Source: Bradyrhizobium genosp. SA-3 (GTDB lineage: Bacteria > Pseudomonadota > Alphaproteobacteria > Rhizobiales > Xanthobacteraceae). From it: a stretch of DNA of 64,000 bases. The stretch is taken from the NCBI RefSeq assembly GCF_004212635.1, contig NZ_PSRT01000028.1, positions 1 to 64,000 on the forward strand. The letters run 5' to 3'. Both the position numbers and the translations under genes were made by a program. The notes below the pieces were generated by a model, which worked only from the letters and a program-made list of their open reading frames with translations, was not told where the DNA came from and searched no databases. Below, piece after piece: positions 53,421 through 63,800 of the stretch (within the stretch, counting starts at the first letter, position 1; each line of letters opens with the position of its first letter).

Positions 53421-53759
53421 TTAGTCTCCCGAGCCCGGGTTCGGAGAAAAATATTTCTCGAACTTGCCTTCCATGCCGTCGAATTCCTTGGCATCGGCGG
53501 GTGATTCTTTCTTCTGGGTGATGTTCGGCCAGCTCTTGGCGTAGTCGGCGTTGACCTGGAGCCACTTTTCCAGACCCGGTTCCGTGTCCGGCTTGATGGC
53601 GTCGGCGGGGCATTCCGGCTCGCACACGCCGCAGTCGATGCACTCGTCGGGATGGATGACGAGCATGTTCTCGCCCTCGTAGAAACAGTCGACCGGGCAG
53701 ACCTCGACGCAGTCGGTGTACTTGCACTTGATGCAGGCTTCAGTGACGACGTAAGTCAT
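53421..53759 (-). CDS. fdxA: 7Fe ferredoxin (FdxA type)
   Basis: A 112-residue ferredoxin: [17 protein letters not shown] and [16 protein letters not shown] provide the ligands for one [3Fe-4S] and one [4Fe-4S] cluster. The helical C-terminal 50 residues are typical of FdxA. Electron carrier in the cytoplasm; probably essential or near-essential. Confidence 0.95.
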   Translation of the reverse strand: MTYVVTEACIKCKYTDCVEVCPVDCFYEGENMLVIHPDECIDCGVCEPECPADAIKPDTEPGLEKWLQVNADYAKSWPNITQKKESPADAKEFDGMEGKFEKYFSPNPGSGD

Positions 53760-53891
53760 CCAACGCTCCGAAAAGCTCTTTTAAAAGTCGCGGCTTGCGT
53801 AGCGCGGATGGCCCGGCGCTGCAAGGTCGACAACGGCCGATCATGACACTTGTGTGCGTTTGGTCGGCCAAGAAATGAATACGAAGCGCAA

Positions 53892-54161
53892 TTAATTGCG
53901 CTCGCCGAGTTCTTCATAGAGCACGCGGGCCGAGGCGGCATCGCCGCGGCGCTCAGTGAAGGCGGTGACCTTCAACACGCGCACGGTGCGATCGAGCGCG
54001 ATGGTGACGACATCGCCGAGCTTGATCGCATGCCCCGGCGATGTCTCGCGCGTACCGTTGACGCGAACATGGCCGGTAACGACCAGCTCAGCGGCGGAGG
54101 TGCGCGCCTTCACCACCCGGGCGTGCCACAGCCATTTGTCTATGCGCTGTCGCTCGGTCGT
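53892..54161 (-). CDS. S4 domain RNA-binding protein (Hsp15-like)
   Basis: An 89-residue S4-domain protein. The conserved N-terminal motif RIDKWLWHARVVKARTSAAELV begins upstream of the first standard start codon (GTG 54116). The expected start position, 7 bases after a perfect ribosome site (ggaaggag), is ACG at 54161. So either ACG is used, or an ATG has mutated. Family members bind free 50S subunits after heat shock or modify RNA binding. It overlaps the end of the helicase gene region (helicase stop 54166). Confidence 0.78.
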   Translation of the reverse strand, partial: TTERQRIDKWLWHARVVKARTSAAELVVTGHVRVNGTRETSPGHAIKLGDVVTIALDRTVRVLKVTAFTERRGDAASARVLYEELGERN

Positions 54162-54165
54162 AGGA

Positions 54166-57100
54166 TTACTCCTTCCGGCCGGACAGCTGCTCTTTCAGCG
54201 CGGCCAGCTTGGCGAAGGGCGAGTTCGGATCGACCGGGCGATCGCGTTCGCGCGGATTCGCGCTGGAGGCATAGGGACGCAGCGACGGACCGGACTCACG
54301 GTCGCGGCGGTCGCGGCCCTTGTCGCGGTCGCGGCCACGATGCTCACGACCCTTGTCGCGATCGGCGCCGAACTTGCCCTTGTTGTCGCGGTCCTTGCCC
54401 TGGAAGCTGCGATTCCTATCCTCGCGGCGATCACCGCCCTCGCCACCTTCACGCGGCTTGCGAAAATCCTTGGCACCATCGCGGCGATGACCACCATGAC
54501 GATGGCGCTCGCCGCGTTTCTCGCCGTCGGCTGACTGCGCTGCTTCGCCCGGCGCGGCCGTGGCGCCTTCTGCAGCCGCCTGCGGACGGTGATGGTGACG
54601 CTGATGGCGATGGCGTTCGTGGCGCGGCTTGCGGTCCTCGTGACGGCCGCCGGGACGCCAGACCTCGACGAGCTCGGGCTCCGCCGGCGTCGCCGCAGCC
54701 TCAGTCGCTGCGGCCTCAGGCGCGGCAGCGTCAGGCGATGCGGCAGCTTCCGTTGCCGCGGTCTCGGCGGCAGCGGCTTCGAGGCCGGCAGCCTCCGCCG
54801 ACGCAGCGGTCTCTTCCGCCGGCGGCGCGATGCCGGGGGCATCTTCGGACGTGACGGGAGCCTCGGGCGACGCGTCCAGCGCCGGCTCCGCGTGCGCTGT
54901 CTCGTCCTGCGGCTCCACGCCGGGCGCGTCTTCGACGGTGACGGGTTCAGCGGCGGCATCCGTGGATGCCTCCGCGGGCAGGCCCGCCACGGCCTCCGCC
55001 GCGGTCTCGGTCTCGGTCTCGGTCGACGTCTCCGCGCTGCCCTCGGCGGGCGGCGTCTCTGCCGCGACCGTCTCGGTCACGACAGGCTTTTGCGGCAGCG
55101 GCGGACGCTTCTCCATGCGATAGCCGAGTGCGCGCAGCACGGACGCGAAGTCCTCGCCGGCAGACCCCGTGAGCGAGGTCATCGCCTGCGTCACCACAAA
55201 GCTGCGGCCGTCGAACGCGCCGGCGGGCTTTTCGCCGGGCGAATTCTCGCGCCAGGCCAGCGCCGGGCGGATCAGATCGGCAAGGCGCTCCAAAATGTCG
55301 ACGCGCACGGCGCGCTCGCCGGCCTGCTTGTAGCCGAGTACGCGATAGGCATCGCGCGGCAGCTGCTTGTCGACCGGGAACGAGGTGCGGCCCGACGATG
55401 CCAGATGCTGCGCGCCCGAGAGCGCGGAGAGATCGACATTGTCCTGCTTCAGCGCCCAGAGCAGCGCGGCCAGCGCGCGCGCGGCGGGCTTGAGCAGGCC
55501 GGGGAAATAGATGTGATAGGCGCCGAAGCGGACGCCATATTTGCGCAAGACCGCGCGCGAGGGTTGGTCGAGATCCTTCAGCTCGTTCGCGATTCTGGGA
55601 CGCTCGAGCACGCCGAGCGCCTCGACCAGCTGATAGGCGATGCCGCGGGCGATGCCGGTGACATCCTCGGCCTTCGACAGCTCGAACATCGGCCCGAGCA
55701 GCTTTTCGATATGCGTCTTGAGCCAGAGCTCGAGCCGCGCCTGCACTTTTTCGCGCGGCGCCCCAGTCAATCTCTCGTCGGAGATGATGCGGATGCGCGG
55801 ATGCAGCGCGTCGTCTGCGGCGGAGAGCCGCGCCACGGCATCGCCGGTCCAGCGGATGATGCCTTCCGAGGTCAGCACGAACTGCTCGTCCGGCGCGTTG
55901 CCCAGCTTTTCGGCGCGCGTGTTGATCTCGCCGGCGAGCACCGCTTGCGCTGCAGCCTGCAAGGCTTTCGCATCGGAGCCGGCTTCCGCCACGTCCGGTG
56001 CAAAGGTGAAGCCGTCGAGGCGGCCGATGACATGGCCTTCGACGATGACTTCGCCGGTCTTGCCGATTTCAGTATTCAAGCTCGTGTTCTCCCGCAGGCG
56101 GCGCATCAATACACTGGTCCGACGATCAACGAAACGCTCAGTCAAGCGTTCATGGAGCGCATCCGATAATTTATTTTCGACCTCCCGCGCGATCCCCTGC
56201 CAGCGTTCGGGGTCTTTCAGCCAGTCCGGGCGGTTGGCGACGAAGGTCCAGGTGCGAATCTGCGCGATCCGGGCCGACAGCGTGTCGATGTCGCCGTCGG
56301 TGCGGTCGGCCTGGTCGACCTGGGCGGCGAACCAGGCATCGGGGACGCATCCCTTCTGCATCAGGAAGCCGTGGAGCGTCGTCACCAGCTCGGCATGGGC
56401 GGCCGGCGACAGCTTTCGGTAATCGGGGACCTGGCAGGCCTCCCAGAGGCGTTCCACGGCGTCTTTGCCATGCGCGATATCGCGCACCTCGCCGTCGCGA
56501 GCGGCATGGTCGAGCACGCGCATGTCCTCGGCGATCGGCGCGCGCGTCAGCGCCTCGTGACCGGGGGCGAGGTTCAGCGACACCTGGAGCGCGCCGAGCG
56601 AGGAGAAATCCAGCTTCGAGTTGCGCCATTGCAGCATCTTCACGGCGTCGAAGGTGTGGTTCTGCAGCGCGTTGACGAGCTCGGGCTCGAACGGCGCGCA
56701 GCGGCCCGTGGTGCCGAAGGTGCCGTTGCGCGTGGCGCGGCCGGCGCGGCCGGCGATCTGCGCGAATTCGGCCGGGGTGAGGCGGCGGAACTGGTAGCCG
56801 TCGAACTTGCGATCGGAGGCGAAGGCGACGTGGTCGACGTCGAGATTGAGGCCCATGCCGACTGCGTCGGTGGCGACGAGATAGTCGACGTCGCCGTTCT
56901 GGAACATCGCCACTTGCGCGTTGCGCGTGCGCGGCGACAGGGAGCCCAGCACCACGGCGGCGCCGCCATGCTGGCGGCGGATCAGCTCGGCGATGGCGTA
57001 GACCTCGTCGGCCGAGAACGCGACGATGGCGGTGCGGCGCGGCTGGCGCGTGATCTTGCGATCGCCGGCGAATTCGAGGCTCGACAGGCGCGGCCGCGTG

Positions 57101-57561
57101 ATCATGGACACGCCCGGTAGCAGCCGCTCGATGATCGGGCGCATCGTGGCAGCGCCAAGCAGCAGCGTCTCGTCGCGGCCGCGGCGGTTGAGGATGCGGT
57201 CGGTGAAGACGTGGCCGCGTTCGAGGTCCGAGGCGATCTGGACCTCGTCGATGGCGAGGAAGGAGACGTCGAGGTCGCGCGGCATCGCCTCGACGGTCGA
57301 GACCCAATAGCGCGGCTTCTTCGGCTTGATCTTCTCCTCGCCCGTCACAAGCGCGACGCTCTCCGCGCCAGCGCGATCGGCGATCTTGTTGTAGACCTCG
57401 CGCGCAAGCAGACGCAGCGGCAGCCCGATCATGCCGGAGGGATGCGCCAGCATCCGCTCGATGGCGAGATGGGTCTTGCCGGTGTTGGTCGGCCCGAGCA
57501 CTGCAGTGACGCCGGCGCCGGGCGCGCGCTCGGAAGCGAAGGGGGAGGGAGAGAAAGCCAT
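54166..57561 (-). CDS. SUV3-like RNA helicase with long charged tail
   Basis: A 1131-residue DExH-type helicase of the mitochondrial Suv3 group: Walker A LGPTNTGKT, motif II AIDEVQ, motif III LGAATM, motifs V-VI ATDAVGMGLN and QIAGRAGRATRN. After about residue 870 a low-complexity Glu/Ala/Thr region is followed by an Arg/Asp/Lys/Gly/His tail (HRHQRHHHRPQ, RDRDKGRDRRDRE). The tail is typical of RNA-binding or RNase-scaffolding regions. It probably works in RNA decay or ribosome biogenesis. Upstream of the S4 gene in the same direction. Confidence 0.9.
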   Translation of the reverse strand: MAFSPSPFASERAPGAGVTAVLGPTNTGKTHLAIERMLAHPSGMIGLPLRLLAREVYNKIADRAGAESVALVTGEEKIKPKKPRYWVSTVEAMPRDLDVSFLAIDEVQIASDLERGHVFTDRILNRRGRDETLLLGAATMRPIIERLLPGVSMITRPRLSSLEFAGDRKITRQPRRTAIVAFSADEVYAIAELIRRQHGGAAVVLGSLSPRTRNAQVAMFQNGDVDYLVATDAVGMGLNLDVDHVAFASDRKFDGYQFRRLTPAEFAQIAGRAGRATRNGTFGTTGRCAPFEPELVNALQNHTFDAVKMLQWRNSKLDFSSLGALQVSLNLAPGHEALTRAPIAEDMRVLDHAARDGEVRDIAHGKDAVERLWEACQVPDYRKLSPAAHAELVTTLHGFLMQKGCVPDAWFAAQVDQADRTDGDIDTLSARIAQIRTWTFVANRPDWLKDPERWQGIAREVENKLSDALHERLTERFVDRRTSVLMRRLRENTSLNTEIGKTGEVIVEGHVIGRLDGFTFAPDVAEAGSDAKALQAAAQAVLAGEINTRAEKLGNAPDEQFVLTSEGIIRWTGDAVARLSAADDALHPRIRIISDERLTGAPREKVQARLELWLKTHIEKLLGPMFELSKAEDVTGIARGIAYQLVEALGVLERPRIANELKDLDQPSRAVLRKYGVRFGAYHIYFPGLLKPAARALAALLWALKQDNVDLSALSGAQHLASSGRTSFPVDKQLPRDAYRVLGYKQAGERAVRVDILERLADLIRPALAWRENSPGEKPAGAFDGRSFVVTQAMTSLTGSAGEDFASVLRALGYRMEKRPPLPQKPVVTETVAAETPPAEGSAETSTETETETAAEAVAGLPAEASTDAAAEPVTVEDAPGVEPQDETAHAEPALDASPEAPVTSEDAPGIAPPAEETAASAEAAGLEAAAAETAATEAAASPDAAAPEAAATEAAATPAEPELVEVWRPGGRHEDRKPRHERHRHQRHHHRPQAAAEGATAAPGEAAQSADGEKRGERHRHGGHRRDGAKDFRKPREGGEGGDRREDRNRSFQGKDRDNKGKFGADRDKGREHRGRDRDKGRDRRDRESGPSLRPYASSANPRERDRPVDPNSPFAKLAALKEQLSGRKE

Positions 57562-57638
57562 GTCTGGGGGATTAGGTAGTGGCGATTTGGGCGAATGTCA
57601 GTGCCGTTTTGGGGCGGGAGCGCGAAGCGCTTGAAAGT

Positions 57639-57796
57639 CACCTCGCCCCGCTTGCGGGGAGAGGTCGGCGCGGAGCGCCGGGTGGGGGGCTCTCCGCGAG
57701 TCCGACTCCCACCGAATTCGCGGAAGCAGCCCCTCACCCCAACCCTCTCAGCGCGAGCGAAGCTCGTCGCGGCCCCGTAAGAACGGGGAGAGGGAG
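57639..57796. repeat. cacctcgcccc mosaic repeat
   Basis: Stems cctcgccccgcttgcggggagagg, cggcgcggagcgccg and ctcaccc...gggtgg-like parts. Related to 34253-34374 by its ctcaccc/gggagagg elements. Confidence 0.65.
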
Positions 57797-58173
57797 AAGA
57801 GAGAACTCCCCAAACCTCGCGCAACTGTCTCACTTTGCGACGCTTTTCCCGTTGGCCTTAAGCTTCGGAACGACTCTAGAACGAATCGCGGCCGAATCGC
57901 TGACTCCCTGACGAGTCCTGTTCCGTTCACGCAACATGTCGCGGGACTCGTATTGGTTGCGCACTAGATGGAGTTTTGCCCGATCGCACAAGCGACGTTT
58001 CGGTGGCGGGTTTCTTAAAATTGGGGACGGCGCGGAGTCGAATCAGAATCGGACGGGAGTCAAATGGATTCCCGGCCACGGACCCTGCCAAAACAAAAAG
58101 TGCGAAAACAACCCCATGCACAGTAGCATGTCATTGAATCATAACGATTTTCTGCCAACCAAAAGCCGCTTCT

Positions 58174-58229
58174 CGTCATTCCGGGGCGCGCCGTCAGGCG
58201 CGAGCTACGGTGCGCGCCCCGGAATGACG
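58174..58229. repeat. cgtcattccggggcgcg hairpin
   Basis: The arms cgtcattccggggcgcg and cgcgccccggaatgacg are perfect, with inner gtcaggcgcgagc. It lies just after the DUF3108 stop and may end its transcript. Confidence 0.75.
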
Positions 58230-58245
58230 GCGGTGGGGGCCGGGC

Positions 58246-59109
58246 TTACTGCGTCTTCGCGACGCGCGGCGGCTGGGGGGAGGTGATGAAGCTGGTCGCT
58301 TCCAGCATCGCCGGTCCCAGCGGCGTCGGCACTTTCAGCCAGAACGGGACCAGGATGCGCGTGCCCGCCACCGGCGCAAACGCGATCTCGATGTTGCGCT
58401 GGGCGGCGAGGTATTTGATCACGGGGCGGTCGGGGATGTAGCCGGCGACAGGCACGAAATAGAGCGCGCAGACCACGACCGGGCCCCTATAGCCCTTCTC
58501 GGCCTTGACGCTCTCCATGCGCTTGAAATCGAGTTTTAGGTCGTACCGCATGCGGCCGTCGAACACGGGCGCGGCGTTGTGGCAGGCCTCCGGCGAGACC
58601 GGATCGCCAGTGCCGGGCACGCGCAGCAGCGAGGCCGTCATCGGATCCCAGACGCCGCGGCGATGCGCCTCGGTGACGACGATGCGGTCCGGATCGACCG
58701 GCGGCTCCGGCAGGATCGCGAACTCCTTCACATTGCCCTTGTCGAGGGTGATGCGGATCTCTTCGGTCTTCTTCGAGGTGGTGGTGGAGGCCTGGTAGCC
58801 GGTCGCAACCAGCGCGCCGTTGACGACCCGGCCCTGCGAGGCGCCGGTGCCGGACCCGCCGGTGAACGACTTCAAGATCCCGGTGGTGCCGCCGGAGGCC
58901 GCGGCCGCGAACACGTCGTCCTGGATGTCGATGTTCCAGGCGCCCCTGCCGACGGGAATGCCCGCCAGCGTCGCCTCATACTGCGCCTCGAGCTTGCCCT
59001 GCGCCGCCACAGGCTCGGCCGCCCACGCCACGGCAAGGCCGCACAGGGCCGCCAGGGCCAGCTGGCCGGCAGAGCGCCGCCGGGGCGAAACGGGGGACGA
59101 GGTGGGCAC
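58246..59109 (-). CDS. DUF3108 domain periplasmic protein
   Basis: A 287-residue exported protein: signal peptide RRRSAGQLALAALCGLAVAWAAEPVAA, then the DUF3108 domain (YEATLAGIPVGRGAWNIDIQDDVFAAAASGGTTGIL ... GYRGPVVVCALYFVPVAGYIP). Function unknown; the family is envelope-associated. GTG 59109 with ggaaag ahead is chosen; TTG 59133 is an alternative. Confidence 0.82.
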   Translation of the reverse strand: MPTSSPVSPRRRSAGQLALAALCGLAVAWAAEPVAAQGKLEAQYEATLAGIPVGRGAWNIDIQDDVFAAAASGGTTGILKSFTGGSGTGASQGRVVNGALVATGYQASTTTSKKTEEIRITLDKGNVKEFAILPEPPVDPDRIVVTEAHRRGVWDPMTASLLRVPGTGDPVSPEACHNAAPVFDGRMRYDLKLDFKRMESVKAEKGYRGPVVVCALYFVPVAGYIPDRPVIKYLAAQRNIEIAFAPVAGTRILVPFWLKVPTPLGPAMLEATSFITSPQPPRVAKTQ

Positions 59110-59313
59110 GAAGCTTTCCAATCGGGGCGCCAATCGATGCGTTACTTAAGCCGAAATCGGCGGCAGGCAATGCGTCCGGGCGCGCGGCTACGGAACTCCA
59201 CCGGATTCTTCCGGTGCGATTACGCCCTTTATGTGATGGTAAGGCGTTCCGATCATTGCCGTTTTGGTGATTGGGGAGCGTCAGAGGCGCACACCTCTCC
59301 CCACCCACTCCGC

Positions 59314-59342
59314 TGTCATGCCCGGCTTGACCGGGCGATGAC
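59314..59342. repeat. gtcatgcccggcttgaccgggc hairpin
   Basis: The arms gtcatgcccgg and ccgggcgatgac, imperfect by one bulged base, loop cttga. A half copy of the family seen at 37562. Confidence 0.6.
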
Positions 59343-59390
59343 ACCCGAGGGTGGAGGCGCGAAACCTACGAGCCGAACCACCCCAAATCC

Positions 59391-59419
59391 TTGACTACCC
59401 GCCCCTTCCCCCCTATACG
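59391..59419 (+). promoter_or_regulatory. Sigma-70 type promoter of rpmB
   Basis: TTGACT (59391-59396), exactly 17 bp, then TATACG (59414-59419): a near-consensus housekeeping promoter about 95 bp before the rpmB start. Confidence 0.75.
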
Positions 59420-59513
59420 TCCGCCCGCTCCCTGCAAGGACAGAGAATTCGCCCCCGTGGCGCCCAGAATGGCGGCCGCAATTCGTTGGGGGTTTAGGAT
59501 AAGGATTTTTGCC

Positions 59514-59822
59514 ATGTCTCGCCGCTGCGAACTGACGGCCAAGGGCCCCCTCGTCGGCCACAAGGTCAGCCACTCCAACATCAAGACCAAGCGCCGCTTC
59601 CTGCCGAACCTCGTCAACGTGACGTTCATCAGCGAAGCCCTGGAGCGCAACGTGCGCCTGCGCGTCTCCACCAGCGCGGTCAAGAGCGTCGACCACAATG
59701 GCGGCCTCGATGCCTTCCTGCTTAAGGCCAACGCCGACGCCCTGTCGCCGCGCGCCCTCGAGCTGAAGCGCGCCATCCAGAAAAAGGTCGGCGACACCGC
59801 GCCGGTCAAGAAGGCCAGCTAA
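59514..59822 (+). CDS. rpmB: 50S ribosomal protein L28
   Basis: A 102-residue ribosomal protein: [35 protein letters not shown], and the basic tail common in alphaproteobacteria. ATG 59514 with aagga ahead. Single gene with its own promoter and terminator. Confidence 0.97.
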   Translation: MSRRCELTAKGPLVGHKVSHSNIKTKRRFLPNLVNVTFISEALERNVRLRVSTSAVKSVDHNGGLDAFLLKANADALSPRALELKRAIQKKVGDTAPVKKAS

Positions 59823-59894
59823 GCAAGTTTTCAAATTGGGCGGGGGCTAAGTTGCGTCGCGTGGCGTAGGCTTAGCCAGTAGAGTTTTGCGTTA

Positions 59895-59929
59895 CGGCCG
59901 GATCGGAAGATCCGGCCGTTTTTGTTTTT
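59895..59929 (+). terminator. Rho-independent terminator of rpmB
   Basis: The stem CGGCCGGATC / GATCCGGCCG (59895-59904 and 59909-59918) with loop GGAA is followed by TTTTTGTTTTT. Strong. It isolates rpmB from the defence genes directly behind. Confidence 0.92.
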
Positions 59930-60805
59930 GTGCCTCGCGAAAGAGGCTCTTCATCCAAGTCACCCTTGACAGAGATTCTGCCCGTTGCCAGTCTTCACTT
60001 TTCAACTCTTAATAGAAGCGAACATATGCCGCTTTTCGCGGAATGGTGCGAGTTCGACTCAACTGTCTCTGAGAAGAAGCGCTTATTGAAACTCCGCGAA
60101 AAAGTCGGTGGGCGAGACGCCATTGCGGACATCCTCGCGTCAGTTTTGCGATCGCACTACGACGACGTCACTCGGATAGCACAAGACGTGTCTGAACTCG
60201 GTTATGGCCAAGCGGCGGCGTTGCTTTCTGAGCGCATGCCCCGATCGGCAACAGCAAGGTCCGGCGAACTCGGCGAAATACTTGCAACCGAGCTAATCGA
60301 GGAGAAGCTCGGGTATCGAGTCCCCGTACGACGGCTTCGATACAAAGACGGGCGAGAAATGGCGTTACGAGGGGACGACTTTATCGGAATACAGAAGAAC
60401 AACTCCGGTGAAACGCTAAAATACGCGAAAGGTGAATCTAAGAGTCGCAAGACATTGGCTCAGGACGCCATCAATGATGCGCGCATAGTGCTAGCCCGCG
60501 ATCACGGGCGGCCGACACCAACCTCCATTTTATTCGTTGCTGATCGCTTGATGGATTTAGGAGGAGAAGAAGAGAAGCTTGGTCGCGCGATCCGCAATGA
60601 GGTGGCAACCAGGGCCGTGCCACCAGATCGTATTGAGCACGTCCTTTTCACAGTGTCAGGCAACGCCACTCCAAAAGCTTTATTGGATGACTTTGCAGCG
60701 GCCTCCGGCGATCGACCGCACGCCGTGATTCATCTCGAGGTCCCGGACCATCAAGATTTCATAAAGGCCTCATTTGAGAAGGCACTAAAGCTTGGAAACG
60801 ATTGA
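59930..60805 (+). CDS. hamA: HamA-like (DUF1837) nuclease subunit of a Hachiman system
   Basis: Up to 291 residues. The DUF1837 core is clear: GELGEILATELIEEKLG (111-127), RGDDFIGI (147-154) and KGESKSRK (167-174) give the acidic, Asp and E-x-K residues of a PD-(D/E)xK nuclease. Family knowledge: HamA of Hachiman degrades DNA when released by HamB. GTG 59930 abuts the rpmB terminator and has no ribosome site; TTG 59966 and ATG 60026 (with gaag ahead) are alternatives, the last removing 32 residues. A -35-like TTGACA lies at 59966-59971. The stop overlaps the next gene. G+C is visibly lower than around it. Confidence 0.85.
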   Translation: MPRERGSSSKSPLTEILPVASLHFSTLNRSEHMPLFAEWCEFDSTVSEKKRLLKLREKVGGRDAIADILASVLRSHYDDVTRIAQDVSELGYGQAAALLSERMPRSATARSGELGEILATELIEEKLGYRVPVRRLRYKDGREMALRGDDFIGIQKNNSGETLKYAKGESKSRKTLAQDAINDARIVLARDHGRPTPTSILFVADRLMDLGGEEEKLGRAIRNEVATRAVPPDRIEHVLFTVSGNATPKALLDDFAAASGDRPHAVIHLEVPDHQDFIKASFEKALKLGND

Positions 60806-63800
60806 AGACCTGACCTCCTTCTTGCAGCAGATTGGCGCAGCAGGATTTCGCGGTCGCTTAAGGGAACGCGGGGAGTCTCGCGCCCTTATTCGCCAGAATG
60901 GCCTCCTACCGGAAGGAGCGCCTCCCTTCTCAACAACGCTCGACGTTGATTTGACCGAAGTGGCCTTTTCTGCTCTTCGGGGAGCATTTGCCCTAAGAGA
61001 GGCGAACGGCAATCCCGAGATATGGCGCAACGGATTTGCACTCGCCGGCAATGCCTTCGAAGCCTTGGTCCAAAACGGGCCGCCCGAAGATTCTGCCAGA
61101 GGCTTCAACCGAGTAATGGGTGCCGGTGCCTACCACCTTGCCGGCTATTCAGCACTGTCATTCTCATTGATGTCCCAAGCTGGAAGTACCGCAAATCTTG
61201 CGCCCGCCGAAGAAGCTATTGTCTTCCTGCTTATGCGAAATCTGGACGTACTCTCTCAAAAGGCGAAGACCTGGCTTCGCGACGCGGCGAAGTCAGATAC
61301 TGAGATATCAAGACGCATTGAAGCTGAAGAACTCGATCCTGACGACGCAATAACCACAATTGCCACTACCACAATATTCCGCGCCTTTGCGTTCTTTCAC
61401 TTTGCTCTTCAAACAGGTGAACCGGCCTTAGTGGAGCAAGCCCGATCTTATCTTAGTCGCATCTTATCTCTGACAAAAGCCGCGAATGCTGTATCGATGT
61501 GGTGGATCAGCCGCCTCGCCCTCAATCTAATTGACGATCTATGGAATAGCAGCCTGCACGTTACCTTGCCGAAGGAAGGCCCTCCCGCGGCGGAGTCATA
61601 TGCACGACTGCGTGGATTGTTTATTGCTGAACTGTTTGCGCGAAAAGTATCTGAAGTCGAGCTGTGGCCGTCTCAAACAGCAGCGGCACAACGATCAACA
61701 AACCCTTGTGACGATTTAGTAGTTGCACTACCAACGAGCGCCGGCAAAACCCGAATCGCAGAAATTGCAAGTCTAGTAGCGTTGGCTCAGGGAAAGCGTG
61801 TGCTTCTCGTTACACCTCTTAGAGCTCTCTCAGCTCAGACTGAGCGCTCATTTCGTCGGACGTTTGCACCGCTCAACTTTAGAATATCGTCGCTTTATGG
61901 CGCCGGAGGCCTTGCGGGCGCGGATGAGGATGCTCTTCGTTCGTACGACATAGTGATTGCCACTCCAGAGAAGCTTGACTTTGCTCTACGAAACGATCCC
62001 GACGTGATCAATGACGTTGGACTTGTCGTCTTAGACGAAGGCCATCTCATCGGGCCTAACGAGCGTGAAATCCGTTACGAAAATCTCGTTCAGCGACTAT
62101 TGCGCCGTTCCGATAGTGCTACGCGACGAATGGTTTGCCTCTCAGCTATCTTGCCTGAGGGCGAACAACTGAACGATCTCACTTCTTGGATTCGGTCTGA
62201 CGAACCAGGCGAACCGATCCAATCGAAGTGGAGACCCACACGCCAAAAATTCGGCACGCTCTCATGGAGCTCGCAACTTCGTTCAGCGAAGTTGAGCTTC
62301 AACTTGGAGAAAGACGGGCCATTCATTCAACATTTCATTCGCCAAATTTCGGCGATTAAGCCTCGGAAGGCGCCGTTTCCGAGAGACAACAAGGAACTTA
62401 CGCTGGCCGCGGCGTGGAAATTTTCCGAACTGGGCAAGCGAACACTGATTTTTTGCACGCAGAGAGATCATGTCGAGAGTTACGCTGAAACCATCGCAGA
62501 TCTGAGCAGGCGCGGATTCTTAAAATCTCTTCTTGCGAATCCTTCTAAGATCGATAGAGCGCTTGAGGTTGGGCGAGAATGGCTAGGAGAAACGCACCCA
62601 GCTGTTTTGTGCCTACCGCTAGGAGTCGCGATACATCACGCTCGACTACCAAGTCCGTTTCTTCGCGAGGTAGAGGCACTATTAGCAAGCGGCGTCCTAG
62701 AAGTTATCATCGCTTCTCCGACCCTAGCGCAAGGTCTCAACTTGAGTGCCGCGGTACTCCTTATTCCGAACCTCTACAGGGCGGGCCAGCTTCTTACGGG
62801 CGAAGAGTTCGCAAATGTTGCAGGGCGCGCAGGGAGAGCATTTGTTGATCTTGATGGTCTAGTTCTCCACGTCATGTTCAAACCTGAGCAATGGCGTTTC
62901 AACATGTGGACCGGTCTCGTGAATTCGGCACGAGCACGCGCACTATCGAGCGGAATCATCACGGTTGTTAATGAGATCATGCGAAGACTTGCGCGTACCG
63001 GAGTCTTCGCACGTGAAGATGCGATGGAATACTTGGCGAATTCGCAAGACGCCTGGTTTCCGGGAGACTGGCCCGAAGACACTGAAACGATGGTCAGTCT
63101 CGTCGAAAGACTTGATGCAACCGTATTAGGCTTGATTGAAGCTCTCGACACAGATAGCGCAAATCTGCCTGCCCTCTTGGATGCAGCGCTGACAGGCTCT
63201 CTCTGGGCTCGCCAAATTGCCCGACTTTCAACCGAATCCAAAGGACATCAACTTTGGATTATGACGGCGCGCGCTCGACTCATCTGGACCAAGTCGACTG
63301 CAGCACAAAGACGCGCTCAATTCGCGATGGGAGTTGGCCTTGAATCTGGACTAGCCCTCGATGCAATAGCGACCGAGGTTACAGGTTTCTTAGATTCGGC
63401 AGATGCAGCCGCAATGCAAGGCGAGCCAGCTGTACTGGGAAATGCGCTTGTCTCTATGGCGGAGAAATTCTTTCGAATTAGGCCCTTCATTCCCGAAGTC
63501 GAGCTACCAACCAATTGGCGCGATATATTGAAATCGTGGGTTCGGGGTGATGACGTCGCTGCGATTGGTCTTGCGAATATGCGCGTCGTCGAAGAGGCAT
63601 TTATTTACCGACTTACTTGGGCAATGGAGGCGATTCGCATGAGGCGTCGGGCTGAGGGAGGCGCCTCGGAATACGTTGAAGGAAGCGCGGCCGCATGCGT
63701 CGAGGCCGGTCTCCCGAGAAGTATGATGGCGATGTTGATAAGGGCAGGCTTACCATCTCGGGTCGCCGCGATGCTCGTTATCGACCAGGCGCAACCAATC

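Larger units (their letters stand above)
57562..58245. other. 684-bp intergenic region with repeats, no gene seen
   Basis: The gap holds the repeats at 57639-57796 and 58174-58229. Between 57800 and 58170 are short open frames with no family match, ribosome site or coding-like composition. The helicase promoter should lie near 57562-57640. Confidence 0.5.

Noticed and set aside
54589..56169. A 526-residue plus-strand frame opposite the helicase
   Set aside because: Arg/Gly-rich shadow with no domain; the minus-strand helicase motifs are unambiguous.
57800..58170. Short frames in the gap before DUF3108
   Set aside because: No ribosome site, signal peptide, motif or coding bias; likely chance.
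59930..60805. A plain restriction endonuclease
   Set aside because: No methyltransferase or specificity gene follows; the E-x-K core is in the DUF1837 context and coupled to a helicase.
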